Assembly: GCA_905214825.1 (NCBI GenBank)
Contig: CAJMNV010000014.1
Location: forward strand, 1 to 20,883
Reading direction: 5' to 3'
DNA from: an uncultured bacterium
Lineage (GTDB): Bacteria > Bacillota > Clostridia > Lachnospirales > Anaerotignaceae
Length of the DNA stretch: 20,883 nt
Part shown: piece after piece, positions 13,432 to 20,883 of the stretch
Numbering within the stretch: the stretch's first letter is position 1
Layout of the letters: each line of letters opens with the position of its first letter
Made by a program: the position numbers and the translations under genes
The notes under the pieces: model-generated
Databases searched by the model: none
Seen by the model: only the letters and a program-made list of their open reading frames with translations
What the model was told of the DNA's origin: nothing

Positions 13432-15093
13432 ATGGAAACAAAGCAAGTCAGTGTAATGGGAAGAACATTGCAAATTACAGAGCAAACAACATTTGCAGAT
13501 GTCGCAAAGCAATGTGCGGATACGGTAAAAGGTCCTGTGCTTTTGGCAAGACAGAAAAACAAATTGCGTGAATTGTCAAAACCAATACATACCACAGATG
13601 ACATCACGTTATATGGTATGGAGCATGAAGATGCCATGCGTGTATACCGTAGGGGTGTACTGTTTTTGATGGTAAAAGCTGTGCATGATGTGTTGGGAGA
13701 AGACGCTTTGGTGGTTGTGGAACATTCTTTGGAAAAAAATATCTATTGTGAAATTCGCAGCCCTGAAGTGGCAGTTACAGAAGATTTGCTTTCCCGTTTG
13801 GAGCAAAAAATGAGAGAATATGTCACAAATGATTTGCCCATACACAAACGTACATTACCAAAAGATAAGGCAAGAGAAATTGCTGCAAAACAAGGCATGC
13901 AAGATAAAGCAGAATTGTTCCGTTATCGTCGTGCTTCCAATGTGAATATGTATGAAATGGACGGATTTTATGACTATTTTTATGGATATATGCCGCCGTC
14001 TGCAGGCTGTTTGCAAATGTTTGCATTGATGCAATATGAAAATGGCTTTTTGGTGCGTTTCCCAGATAGAAAAAATCCAGAAGTTTTGCGTTCATTTAGC
14101 AACCCCAAAAAAATCAGTTCTGTATTCTTGGAACAAATGCATTGGTGTCGTTTGATGGGTGTGCAAAATGTCGCAGAACTGAACCGTACCATATCACAAG
14201 GAAAATTTGGGGATTTAATCCGTATCAATGAAGCATTGCATGAAAAGAAAATTGCGGAAATTGCAGATATGATACATCAAAGAGCAGATAAAGTGAAAGT
14301 TGTGCTGATTGCAGGCCCATCTTCTTCTGGAAAAACATCATTTGCAAACCGTTTGTGTATACAGTTGCAAGTACTGGGTATCCGTCCACACAAAATTTCA
14401 TTGGATGATTATTTCATAGAACGAGATAAAACACCTGTGGACGAAAATGGCAAAAAGAATTTTGAACACATCAATGCTTTGGATTTGCCGGTGTTGAACA
14501 AGGATTTGAAAGCATTGATTGCAGGAGAACGTGTGGAATTGCCTTCTTATAATTTTGTGATTGGCAAACGAGAATATCATGGACATTTTGTCCAACTGCA
14601 AAAAGATGAAATATTGGTTGTGGAAGGTATACATGGTTTGAATGATATGCTGACATCAGAAATCCCACAAGAACAAAAATTTAAAATATTTATCAGTGCT
14701 ATGACACAGCTCAATGTTGATGACCATAACCGCATTTCCACAGCGGATAGTCGTTTGATACGCCGTATGGTGCGTGATTATCAATTCCGTGGCAGAGATG
14801 CCGCAACAACCATTCGTACATGGAATGATGTGACAGATGGGGAAGCAGAAAACATATTCCCATATCAAGAAAATGCTGATGCTATATTCAATTCTGCAAC
14901 CATATATGAATTGAGTGTGCTCAAACAATATGCAGAACCACAATTATTCAATATTGATGAAAGTCAGCCAGAATATATCACAGCAAAAAGATTGATTAAA
15001 TTCTTGGGATATTTTTTGGCAGCACCTGCAACAGAAATTCCAAACAATTCTTTGATAAAAGAATTTGTGGGTGGCAGTTGTTTTAAGGTTTGA
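13432..15093 (+). CDS. TGS/ThrRS-like domain fused to uridine-kinase-like nucleoside kinase
   Basis: A 553-residue two-part protein. Residues about 5-65 look like a TGS domain, and about 70-230 resemble the editing-associated second domain of threonyl-tRNA synthetase (the YEMDGFYDYFYGYMPPSAG block). Residues 285-553 are a uridine-kinase/phosphoribulokinase-type P-loop enzyme with Walker A GPSSSGKT at 295-302, then SLDDYF, and VVEGIHGLND as the Walker-B-like region. The combination is known in Clostridia and Thermotogae as a 'nucleoside kinase'. The substrate is not fixed by sequence. ATG 13432 follows AAAGGAGGAG, 32 bases after the Nif3-like gene. Its stop codon lies inside the -35 box of rnpB. 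Confidence 0.9.
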   Translation: METKQVSVMGRTLQITEQTTFADVAKQCADTVKGPVLLARQKNKLRELSKPIHTTDDITLYGMEHEDAMRVYRRGVLFLMVKAVHDVLGEDALVVVEHSLEKNIYCEIRSPEVAVTEDLLSRLEQKMREYVTNDLPIHKRTLPKDKAREIAAKQGMQDKAELFRYRRASNVNMYEMDGFYDYFYGYMPPSAGCLQMFALMQYENGFLVRFPDRKNPEVLRSFSNPKKISSVFLEQMHWCRLMGVQNVAELNRTISQGKFGDLIRINEALHEKKIAEIADMIHQRADKVKVVLIAGPSSSGKTSFANRLCIQLQVLGIRPHKISLDDYFIERDKTPVDENGKKNFEHINALDLPVLNKDLKALIAGERVELPSYNFVIGKREYHGHFVQLQKDEILVVEGIHGLNDMLTSEIPQEQKFKIFISAMTQLNVDDHNRISTADSRLIRRMVRDYQFRGRDAATTIRTWNDVTDGEAENIFPYQENADAIFNSATIYELSVLKQYAEPQLFNIDESQPEYITAKRLIKFLGYFLAAPATEIPNNSLIKEFVGGSCFKV

Positions 15094-15118
15094 CAAAATC
15101 GGATACATTGTGTATCAT
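15090..15118 (+). promoter_or_regulatory. Strong sigma-A promoter of rnpB
   Basis: A perfect TTGACA (15090-15095), 17 bases, then TATCAT (15113-15118). Transcription starting about 7-8 bases later coincides with the first paired bases of the RNase P RNA. The -35 box contains the TGA stop of the preceding kinase. Confidence 0.85.
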
Positions 15119-15125
15119 ACTATGT

Positions 15126-15461
15126 GGAGTAGGCTGGACAGTCGCACTGTGTTTTTGTATGGTGAGGAAAGTCCGGGCTTCATAGAGCAGGGTGCCGGCT
15201 AACGGCCGGTGGAGGCGACTCTAAGGATAGTGCAACAGAAATAAACCGCCTGTCAAGTGCAGGTAAGGCTGGAAAGGTGGGGTAAGAGCCCACCGCTTTC
15301 TTGGTAACAAGGAAGGCTCTGTAAACCCCACCCGAAGCAAGACGAAAGAGGAACAAAGAAATTGCTCGTTTCTCCTCGCAAAAAGTCGCATGATGCTGTT
15401 GGCAACAACAGACCAAGATAGATGGCTGTCCACGACAGAACCCGGCTTACAGGTCTGCTCC
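15126..15461 (+). ncRNA. rnpB: RNase P RNA
   Basis: The catalytic RNA that trims the 5' leader of pre-tRNAs, acting with the RnpA protein. The universally conserved core is present: GAGGAAAGTCCGGGC near the 5' end, AGGGTGCCGGCTAACGGCCG, a GTAAACCCCACCCGAAGCAAGA block, AGATAGATGGC, and the 3' ACAGAACCCGGCTTACAG. GGAGTAGGC at the start pairs with GTCTGCTCC at the end (P1, with G-U pairs), which fixes both ends within a few bases. The stem-loops fit the ancestral bacterial (A-type) layout rather than the Bacillus B type, though I judged this by eye. The length of about 336 is typical. Confidence 0.95.
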
Positions 15462-15478
15462 TTTTTCAAAAGATATAG

Positions 15479-15517
15479 AAAATCCGATGTTTTTGTAAAA
15501 AAATATCGGATTTTTTT
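15479..15517 (+). terminator. Terminator of rnpB
   Basis: AAAATCCGAT pairs with ATCGGATTTT across a T/A-rich loop and is followed by a T-run. The 3' P1 strand followed by CCTTTTT just upstream could also act in 3'-end formation. Confidence 0.8.
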
Positions 15518-15528
15518 GATATACATAT

Positions 15529-15557
15529 TTGCGTTGTATTATGAGAATGGATATAAT
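15529..15557 (+). promoter_or_regulatory. Promoter of the carbonic anhydrase operon
   Basis: TTGCGT, 17 bases, perfect TATAAT. It is the only good promoter for the four tightly packed genes from 15590 to 17886. Confidence 0.6.
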
Positions 15558-15589
15558 GGAAAGATAGGGAAAAGAAAGGGACATTTGCT

Positions 15590-15817
15590 ATGAAAGAACA
15601 AAAGAAAACCATGCAGATTGTGACAGCCATTTACTTTATTGCTGTGGCTGTGGGGTTATTTTTGTTATCAAAAATGATGCCTGCACAAACATTATTGAAA
15701 ATGGTGTTGCCTTTGGCATTGGTGTTGCTGGTGGTATGGTTTTTGTTAATATTTGCGGTTCTGAAACATCAAACAAAGCAAAAACAAAATCACAAGGAGG
15801 TACAAAATGACAGATAG
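15590..15817 (+). CDS. Small membrane protein with two predicted TM helices
   Basis: A 75-residue protein of unknown function. Two hydrophobic stretches (about 9-26 and 35-57) are separated by a short KMMPAQT turn. The N-terminus is Lys-rich and the C-terminal tail is Lys/Gln/Asn-rich, so both ends are probably in the cytoplasm. ATG 15590 follows an AAAGGG site. The gene overlaps the carbonic anhydrase start by 11 bases, and the anhydrase ribosome site lies in its last codons, so the two are coupled. Whether it helps bicarbonate handling or is unrelated is unknown. Confidence 0.75.
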   Translation: MKEQKKTMQIVTAIYFIAVAVGLFLLSKMMPAQTLLKMVLPLALVLLVVWFLLIFAVLKHQTKQKQNHKEVQNDR

Positions 15818-16367
15818 TGTGAAAAAAATGTTGGAATACAACAAAATATTTGTAGAGCATGAAATGTATCAAAGATATGCCACAACAAAATATCCAGATA
15901 GAAAAATTGCCATATTATCTTGTATGGATACACGTATGACAGAACTGTTGCCTGCGGCATTGGGTATCAAAAACGGTGATGTGAAACTGATTAAAAATGC
16001 GGGTGGACAAATCACGCACCCTTATGGTAGTGTCATATTTTCGCTTTTGGTAGCAGTGTATGAATTAGATGTGGATACCATATTGGTTATTGGGCATGAT
16101 GACTGCGGTGGACGTGCATTAAATGGCAAAAAAATGATTGCGAAAATGTTGGAAAAAGGCATTTCACAAGATGTCATTGACCATGTGGATGCAAACCATA
16201 AGAATTTGGAAGAATGGTTGATGGGTTTTGGTGATATTTGTTGTTCTGTACAAAACACCGTAAACACCATACGCAACCATCCGTTGCTACATAAAGATAT
16301 TGAAGTATTTGGTTTTGTGATGAACCCGCATACAGGGGCATTGCGTAGCGTAGAAAAGGAGGTATAA
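15807..16367 (+). CDS. Beta-class carbonic anhydrase
   Basis: A 186-residue cytoplasmic enzyme interconverting CO2 and bicarbonate. The zinc ligands Cys39, His97 and Cys100 (in LSCMDTR and IGHDDCGG) and the Asp41/Arg43 dyad are present, along with the NAGG and HPYGSVI blocks. The length and SCMDTRM signature fit the short 'clade-D-like' group common in Firmicutes. ATG 15807 follows AAGGAGG. Supplying bicarbonate for carboxylases in an anaerobe is a general family role; the operon partners do not narrow this further. Confidence 0.93.
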   Translation: MTDSVKKMLEYNKIFVEHEMYQRYATTKYPDRKIAILSCMDTRMTELLPAALGIKNGDVKLIKNAGGQITHPYGSVIFSLLVAVYELDVDTILVIGHDDCGGRALNGKKMIAKMLEKGISQDVIDHVDANHKNLEEWLMGFGDICCSVQNTVNTIRNHPLLHKDIEVFGFVMNPHTGALRSVEKEV

Positions 16368-16369
16368 AT

Positions 16370-17050
16370 ATGCAAGTGACTTATTTTCATCACAGTGGTG
16401 TGATGGTGGAATTGGACAAACATATCTTGGTATTTGATTATTATACTGAAGGCGGCAGATATGACTTTTTACAAAAGCCGAATTGGAAACAAAAAGATGT
16501 TTTTGTATTCGTTTCTCATGCACATGCTGACCATTATGATGACTGCATTTTGGCATGGAAGGATGATGTGCAATATATTGTGTCTGATGATGTGATGATG
16601 AAAAAAGCAGACAATGTGACAACCATATCCCCCCATCAAACAAAAACCGTGCAAGGTGTGGAAATCAAAACATTGCAGTCCAATGATGAAGGGGTTGCAT
16701 TTTTGGTTAAAACAGAAGGCAAAACCATATATCATGCAGGGGATTTGAATTGGTGGCATTGGAATGGGGAAAGTGATACATTCAATAATGATATTGCACA
16801 AAGTTATTGCAATGAAATTGATTTGCTCAAAGGGGAAACCATTGATGTGGCATTTGTACCGGTTGACCCAAGATTGGAGGACAAACTCTGTTGGGCAGCA
16901 GATTATTTTATGGAAACCATTGGAGCAAAAACATTGATGCCAGTCCATTTTTGGAAAAATTTTGGCGTGTGTCAGGCGTTGCAAACAAAACAGTATCAAG
17001 ATGCGGTTGCAGTTATTACAAAAGAAAATGAGACCATTTCTATACCATGA
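16370..17050 (+). CDS. UlaG-like metallo-beta-lactamase-fold hydrolase
   Basis: A 226-residue MBL-fold protein. The HxHxDH metal motif is at His50, His52, Asp54 and His55 (VSHAHADHYDD). A second metal-site Asp lies in IYHAGDLNWW, and a further His in LMPVHFWKNFG near the C-terminus. The N-terminal VTYFHHSGVMVEL strand is typical of the UlaG/YtkL-like group, which includes lactonases and phosphoesterases, so the substrate is unknown. The usual ribosome site (AAAGGAGG) lies in the last codons of the carbonic anhydrase gene, 2 bases separate the genes, and the stop overlaps the next start as ATGA. Confidence 0.88.
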   Translation: MQVTYFHHSGVMVELDKHILVFDYYTEGGRYDFLQKPNWKQKDVFVFVSHAHADHYDDCILAWKDDVQYIVSDDVMMKKADNVTTISPHQTKTVQGVEIKTLQSNDEGVAFLVKTEGKTIYHAGDLNWWHWNGESDTFNNDIAQSYCNEIDLLKGETIDVAFVPVDPRLEDKLCWAADYFMETIGAKTLMPVHFWKNFGVCQALQTKQYQDAVAVITKENETISIP

Positions 17051-17886
17051 AAGGACGAAATTGGCGAGATTTTGAACCGCCGGAAAAACGCCGTCGACAA
17101 CCGCCTCCAAAAAGAAAACACCCAAAACACAAAAAACGCAGACGCAGAAAAAAAGGTTTGTTGCATCGTTTGGTTGTGTTTGTGTTGTTGTTTACAGTAG
17201 GATATTGTGGATTTTATGTGTATTATCGCTATGGTAAGCCGTATACAGTAGCTTTGGACGCAGGACATGGTGGTGATGATGTGGGGGCTGAGGGTATCAT
17301 ACAAGAAGTGGAATTGACAGAACAAACGGTGTCTGCTTTGGCGGATTTGTTAAAAGCAGATGGGCGTTTTCGTGTGGTGTGTTCCCGCAGAAACAATGAA
17401 ACAAAATCGATTACAGACCGTAGCCGTAAATTTGAAAAAGTAAAGCCGGATTTGGTGCTTTCTGTGCATGGCAATGCAGAAGATAGCGGCACTGCCTATG
17501 GTTTTGAATGTTATCCGGCAGTACCGGGCATGAAAAATCATGAAAAAAGTATGCGATTTGCAAAAGCATTGACAAAGGAAATGGAAATTGCAAGCAATCA
17601 TTTGCGAGGGGAAAATGGCATACGATTTGGATATTATGTCAAACAGGCAGATGGTGCCATACAAAAAGTGCTTTTGGATGCTTCGGATACACAAGTTTAT
17701 GAAAATTATGATACATTTGGCATATTGAAAAATGTGGATTGTGCGGCGGTATTGGTGGAACAATGCTTTGTCACAAATGAAAATGATGTTGCACAATTTG
17801 GCACAGAATCAGGTTGTCAAAAGGCAGCAGAGGCTTATTATAGAGCGATTGTATCATATTTGGAAATAGAAAAAGACACAAAATAG
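17047..17886 (+). CDS. Membrane-anchored N-acetylmuramoyl-L-alanine amidase (Amidase_3)
   Basis: A 279-residue zinc amidase that cleaves the MurNAc to L-Ala bond of peptidoglycan. Residues 1-37 form an unusually basic, Pro/Lys/Arg-rich cytoplasmic tail; 40-60 form one membrane helix; the catalytic domain follows outside. Zinc ligands are His74 (DAGHGG), Glu87 and His141 (SVHGNA), with catalytic Glu238 (VEQCFVTNEND). There is no cell-wall-binding repeat, so anchoring is by the helix alone, as in CwlD-type spore-cortex amidases. Assignment to CwlD itself is uncertain because the long basic tail is not typical of it. The start overlaps the stop of the MBL gene (ATGA), so the genes are coupled. 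A strong terminator ends the operon. Confidence 0.9.
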   Translation: MKGRNWRDFEPPEKRRRQPPPKRKHPKHKKRRRRKKGLLHRLVVFVLLFTVGYCGFYVYYRYGKPYTVALDAGHGGDDVGAEGIIQEVELTEQTVSALADLLKADGRFRVVCSRRNNETKSITDRSRKFEKVKPDLVLSVHGNAEDSGTAYGFECYPAVPGMKNHEKSMRFAKALTKEMEIASNHLRGENGIRFGYYVKQADGAIQKVLLDASDTQVYENYDTFGILKNVDCAAVLVEQCFVTNENDVAQFGTESGCQKAAEAYYRAIVSYLEIEKDTK

Positions 17887-17917
17887 AAAAAGGAGAATAC
17901 TTTGTATTCTCCTTTTT
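17887..17917. terminator. Bidirectional intrinsic terminator
   Basis: A perfect 14-bp stem (AAAAAGGAGAATAC with its complement) across a 3-base loop. It serves the amidase operon and the convergent SnoaL-like gene, whose stop is at 17920. Confidence 0.9.
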
Positions 17918-17919
17918 GT

Positions 17920-18297
17920 TTATGGCATATAAGGTGTTTCGTAAGGCAATTTGCAATAAAATTCTTGCAGTTTTTGTATGTGGTTGTTGCCGTCCCATTC
18001 AGCCAAATAAATGCCCTGAAATGCACGTGTTTCACCGGATAAATTTTTGCTTTGGAATTCAAATTCCATCATGGTGATATTTTGGTCATGTATCATGCGA
18101 CAGACTTGCCAGCGAGTAACATGATTTTGGCTGTTCCATTCTGTAAACCAACGACGGATTTGTTCTGTGCCGCAGTATTTTCTACCTTGAAATTCAAAAT
18201 ATTCGACATCTTGTGTAAATACAGCGTCCAAGGGCAACAATTCTTGCCCAAGCCACATATCCAGCCAAGTTTTCAAAAGTTCTTCTCTTTGACGCAT
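17920..18297 (-). CDS. SnoaL/NTF2-like small protein
   Basis: A 125-residue protein of the NTF2-like (SnoaL-type) fold: an N-terminal helix pair with WLDMWLGQELLPLDAVF, then VEYFEFQGRKYCGTEQIRRWFTEW, the classic 'forms a cone and a helix' signature, and beta strands ending in IYLAEWDG and IQKLQEFY. The family has many roles and often no enzyme activity; no catalytic set is clear here. I start at ATG 18297, 9 bases after the GGAGG site. The ORF extends upstream to a GTG that overlaps that site and is unlikely. It is monocistronic with its own promoter. Confidence 0.75.
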   Translation of the reverse strand: MRQREELLKTWLDMWLGQELLPLDAVFTQDVEYFEFQGRKYCGTEQIRRWFTEWNSQNHVTRWQVCRMIHDQNITMMEFEFQSKNLSGETRAFQGIYLAEWDGNNHIQKLQEFYCKLPYETPYMP

Positions 18298-18338
18298 GGT
18301 GAACACCTCCTGTATGTAAATGCAATCATTTTGTTTTT

Positions 18339-18367
18339 ATCGTACCATAAAAATGTTTTTATAACAA
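18339..18367 (-). promoter_or_regulatory. Promoter of the SnoaL-like gene
   Basis: On the minus strand TTGTTA (18362-18367), 17 bases, then TACGAT (18339-18344), with TG one base before the -10. Confidence 0.5.
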
Positions 18368-18393
18368 GGGCATTTGTTTTTATATACAATAAA

Positions 18394-18422
18394 ATTGACG
18401 GCTTTTTTAAAAAGCCGTCAAT
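18394..18422 (-). terminator. Intrinsic terminator of the permease gene
   Basis: A perfect inverted repeat ATTGACGGCTTTT with its complement, followed on the minus strand by TTTTATTG. It lies 5 bases after the permease stop codon. Confidence 0.8.
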
Positions 18423-18426
18423 ATAT

Positions 18427-19590
18427 TTAAGAAGATTGTATATTTTTTTGTTCCAAACGTTTATAAACATCTTGTCTGAATAATGTATAAAGCACAGACA
18501 TCAAGGGAATGAATATCAACATACCAATGATACCCATTAAGCTACCACCCAATGTCACTGCAACCAATACCCATATGGAAGGCAGACCAACAGAACCACC
18601 CACAACATAAGGATAAATAAAATTACCTTCTAATTGTTGTAATACAAAGAACAATATGATAAAGCCAATGGCTTGTGGCGGATTGACAACCAATATCAAA
18701 AATGTGGCCACGATACAACCGATGAATGCCCCAAATATGGGTATCAATGCTGTCACAGATATTAACACACCCACCAACAATGCATAAGGGAATTTGAATA
18801 TTGTCATGGATACAAAGAACATTGTACCCAGTATGACTGCTTCCAAACATTGTCCTGTCAAAAATTTTGCAAATGTATGATGTGTCAGTGTTGCAATTTC
18901 AAAAACACGTTCTGCCTGTTGTGGTTTTAAATATGCATACAATACTTTGCGACATTGTTCTCTCAGTTTTTCTTTTTGTATCAGAATATAACAAGAAAAT
19001 ACCAGACCAATGACAAATGTGGTTACACCGCTGAATATACTTTGTGCAATGGAGAAGGTAGAACCCAATATAAAATCAGCACCAGTTTGAAACATAGCGA
19101 GTATTTTTTGCATAATTTCTTCCCAATTAAAGTTGATATTGTCCAGCCAGTATGCGATTTCTTTGTTATCTTGTAAAAGTTTATCCAATTCTGCCAAGAG
19201 TATGGGCAATTTTGTTTGTATAGTTCTGCCCAAGCCGGATATGGTGCGTCCCAATTCCGGAAATATGACCAATATGACAAGTGCCAATATGACACACACC
19301 AAAAGCAATGTCAATATCAAGCTGAAAGGACGCAAACGTTTTTCAAATTTTGCACGTTTTTCGGGTAAGATTTGTTTTTTGCACAATTTATAAAATAGGT
19401 GTTCCAAACAAGCCATTGGCACACTTAATATAAAGGCGATGGCACCACCCAATATGAAAGGAGCCAATATGCCACCCAGAAATGAAACAACATACACCAC
19501 TTTGTCAAAACGCCAAAGCAATATAAAAGCCAGTAATGTGAATACGATTAGCCAACGTAATTTTTTCAGAGTTTGTTTGTCCAAAGTCAA
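18427..19590 (-). CDS. AI-2E family (PerM/YdiK-type) membrane permease
   Basis: A 387-residue polytopic membrane protein. About seven or eight hydrophobic segments are visible: two near the N-terminus (LRWLIVFTLLAFILLW and FLGGILAPFILGGAIAFIL), one around VILALVILVIF, and a cluster after residue 190 that contains the family signature (LLVGVLISVTALIPIFGAFIG and NFIYPYVVGGSVGLP). The family includes the TqsA exporter of E. coli and several Na+/H+ exchange-linked proteins, so the substrate is unknown. I start at TTG 19590, 8 bases after an AAGGAGG site. The reading frame is open 22 codons further upstream, but that part includes the ribosome site and promoter. It is monocistronic. Confidence 0.9.
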   Translation of the reverse strand: MTLDKQTLKKLRWLIVFTLLAFILLWRFDKVVYVVSFLGGILAPFILGGAIAFILSVPMACLEHLFYKLCKKQILPEKRAKFEKRLRPFSLILTLLLVCVILALVILVIFPELGRTISGLGRTIQTKLPILLAELDKLLQDNKEIAYWLDNINFNWEEIMQKILAMFQTGADFILGSTFSIAQSIFSGVTTFVIGLVFSCYILIQKEKLREQCRKVLYAYLKPQQAERVFEIATLTHHTFAKFLTGQCLEAVILGTMFFVSMTIFKFPYALLVGVLISVTALIPIFGAFIGCIVATFLILVVNPPQAIGFIILFFVLQQLEGNFIYPYVVGGSVGLPSIWVLVAVTLGGSLMGIIGMLIFIPLMSVLYTLFRQDVYKRLEQKNIQSS

Positions 19591-19627
19591 AACAAAGCCC
19601 TCCTTTCCTTGTTTGTCTATGAGAAAA

Positions 19628-19656
19628 AGTATAGCATAAATATACCCAAGAAACAA
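19628..19656 (-). promoter_or_regulatory. Promoter of the permease gene
   Basis: On the minus strand TTGTTT (19651-19656), 17 bases, then TATACT (19628-19633), with TG one base before the -10. Confidence 0.55.
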
Positions 19657-19685
19657 ATATTTTTGTGTTTTTTGGAAATGACTAC

Positions 19686-19714
19686 TTTACAGTCATGAAT
19701 TTTCTGATTAAACT
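19686..19714 (+). promoter_or_regulatory. Candidate promoter of gltX
   Basis: TTTACA, 17 bases, TAAACT. The leader would be about 57 bases, too short for a T-box riboswitch. Confidence 0.35.
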
Positions 19715-19778
19715 ATACAGTAAGAAAAAGAGATGAAACAGTCGTTTGATTCGTCTATATTAGAAAGGAAGATAGTTT

Positions 19779-20883
19779 ATGGAAATCAGAACCAGATTTG
19801 CACCCAGTCCCACTGGTTATATGCATATCGGAAATTTAAGAACTGCTTTGTATGAATATTTGATTGCAAAATCACAAGGCGGTAAATTTATATTGCGTAT
19901 CGAAGATACAGACCAAGAACGTTTGGTGGAAGGGGCTGTAGATGTCATTTATAACACCATGCGTATGACAGGATTACAGCATGATGAAGGCCCCGATATT
20001 GGTGGGGCATATGGCCCTTATGTGCAAAGTGAACGTATGGGAATGTACATGGGGTATGCCAAAGAATTGGTGGAAAAAGGACAAGCCTATTACTGTTTTT
20101 GTACAAAAGAACGTTTGGAGTCTTTGAAAGAAAGCAATGCAGAAGGGGCAGCATTTGCAAAATATGATAGACACTGTTTGGGTTTGTCAGAAGAAGAAGT
20201 ACAAGCAAAATTGGATGCAGGCGAACCGTTTGTTATCCGTCAAAAAATGCCTAACACAGGTACAACCACATTTTCCGATGTGGTGTATGGCGACATTACC
20301 GTAGATAATGCAGAATTAGATGACCAAATATTGATGAAAGCTGATGGTTTTCCAACATATAATTTTGCAAATGTGGTAGACGACCATTTGATGAAAATTA
20401 CCCATGTGGTAAGAGGCAGTGAATATTTGTCCTCTACACCAAAATATAATTTGCTGTATCAAGCATTTGGTTGGGAACCGCCTGTGTATGTGCATTTGCC
20501 CGCAGTTATGCGTGATGCACACCACAAATTGTCAAAGAGACATGGGGACAAATCTTTTGAAGATTTGGTAAATGAAGGTTATGTTGTGGAAGCCATCATG
20601 AATTATATTGCATTGTTGGGTTGGAGTCCTTCCGACAACACAGAAATATTCACCTTAAAAGAATTGGAACAAAAATTTGATATGGCAGGATTGAGCAAAT
20701 CGCCCTCTATTTTTGATATAAAAAAATTAACATGGATGAATAGCGAATATCTGAAAGCTATGGATTTTGAAAAATATTATCAATTAGCAGAACCCAAGCT
20801 CAAAGAAGCATTGGGCGATACCGATTTGGATTTGAAAAAAATTGCGGCATTGTTGCAAAAACGTTTGGAAACACTCAACGACA
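19779..20883 (+). CDS. gltX: Glutamyl-tRNA synthetase, 3' end outside the window
   Basis: The first 368 codons of a class I aminoacyl-tRNA synthetase that charges tRNA-Glu, and in many Firmicutes also tRNA-Gln for later amidation. The N-terminal RFAPSPTG (6-13) and the HIGN version of the HIGH motif (16-19) are typical of GltX, and KLSKR (250-254) is the second ATP-binding motif. RIEDTDQER and CFCTKER are further family landmarks. ATG 19779 follows an AAAGGAAG site. The gene is open to the right edge; the family is usually about 480-490 residues, so roughly a quarter is missing. Whether it is discriminating cannot be judged from this part. Confidence 0.97.
   Translation, partial: MEIRTRFAPSPTGYMHIGNLRTALYEYLIAKSQGGKFILRIEDTDQERLVEGAVDVIYNTMRMTGLQHDEGPDIGGAYGPYVQSERMGMYMGYAKELVEKGQAYYCFCTKERLESLKESNAEGAAFAKYDRHCLGLSEEEVQAKLDAGEPFVIRQKMPNTGTTTFSDVVYGDITVDNAELDDQILMKADGFPTYNFANVVDDHLMKITHVVRGSEYLSSTPKYNLLYQAFGWEPPVYVHLPAVMRDAHHKLSKRHGDKSFEDLVNEGYVVEAIMNYIALLGWSPSDNTEIFTLKELEQKFDMAGLSKSPSIFDIKKLTWMNSEYLKAMDFEKYYQLAEPKLKEALGDTDLDLKKIAALLQKRLETLND

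Noticed and set aside
15221..15526. Open reading frames opposite and across the RNase P RNA gene
   Set aside because: They lie over highly conserved structural RNA, have no ribosome site, and their sequences are explained by the RNA's constraints.
19657..19778. T-box riboswitch before gltX
   Set aside because: The gap is only about 120 bases, lacks the T-box core TGGNACCGCG and has no terminator hairpin.

Overview
The window looks like a chromosomal segment of a low-G+C, spore-former-type anaerobe of the Clostridia (Firmicutes), plausibly Lachnospirales. The evidence is the AT-rich sequence, strong AGGAGG-type ribosome binding sites with frequent TTG and GTG starts, the order dgt - dnaG - rpoD - trmK - Nif3-like - TGS/uridine-kinase fusion, an RNase P RNA of the usual bacterial fold, and many short bidirectional intrinsic terminators. 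The genus is inferred from gene order and style only. I saw no tRNA, CRISPR array, insertion sequence or prophage gene.

Region 1 (1-3450) is the most accessory-looking part. It opens with about 410 bases of extremely AT-rich, gene-free DNA, then an XRE-type regulator with a perfect palindrome in its leader. Next comes a small divergent locus. On the minus strand lie a compact subtilisin-like protease with no signal or propeptide and a 143-residue protein; on the plus strand lie two small proteins of 162 and 87 residues. All three small proteins share a degenerate motif of about 30 residues (LLxAIxPFLDxxxQQ...MxxLMxLRR), present twice in the 162-residue protein. This protease-plus-repeat-protein locus is the best candidate for an undescribed system.

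Region 2 (3450-6260) holds three tandem YwqG/DUF1963 paralogues on the minus strand. Two of them share a 146-bp block that differs at only two bases, which points to recent duplication or gene conversion. A LexA-box-like palindrome and an extended -10 promoter precede them. Next to them is a 49-codon gene with a perfect ribosome binding site, its own terminator and a sigma-E-like promoter.

Region 3 (6260-15100) is housekeeping. A stand-alone PrpE/Pnkp-type metallophosphatase is followed by the HD-domain dGTPase-like protein. Then comes the macromolecular-synthesis cluster: primase, the main sigma factor, a tRNA m1A22 methyltransferase-type protein, a Nif3/YqfO protein with its PII-like insert, and a nucleoside kinase with a threonyl-tRNA-synthetase-like N-terminus. 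Spacings are short or overlapping, apart from a leader before dnaG and an attenuator-like hairpin after rpoD.

Region 4 (15090-20883) begins with rnpB, whose -35 box contains the kinase stop codon. A four-gene operon follows: a two-TM small protein, beta-carbonic anhydrase, an MBL-fold hydrolase and a membrane-anchored zinc amidase, with overlapping or nearly touching genes. Then come a minus-strand SnoaL-like protein, a minus-strand AI-2E-family permease, and a glutamyl-tRNA synthetase gene that runs off the right edge.
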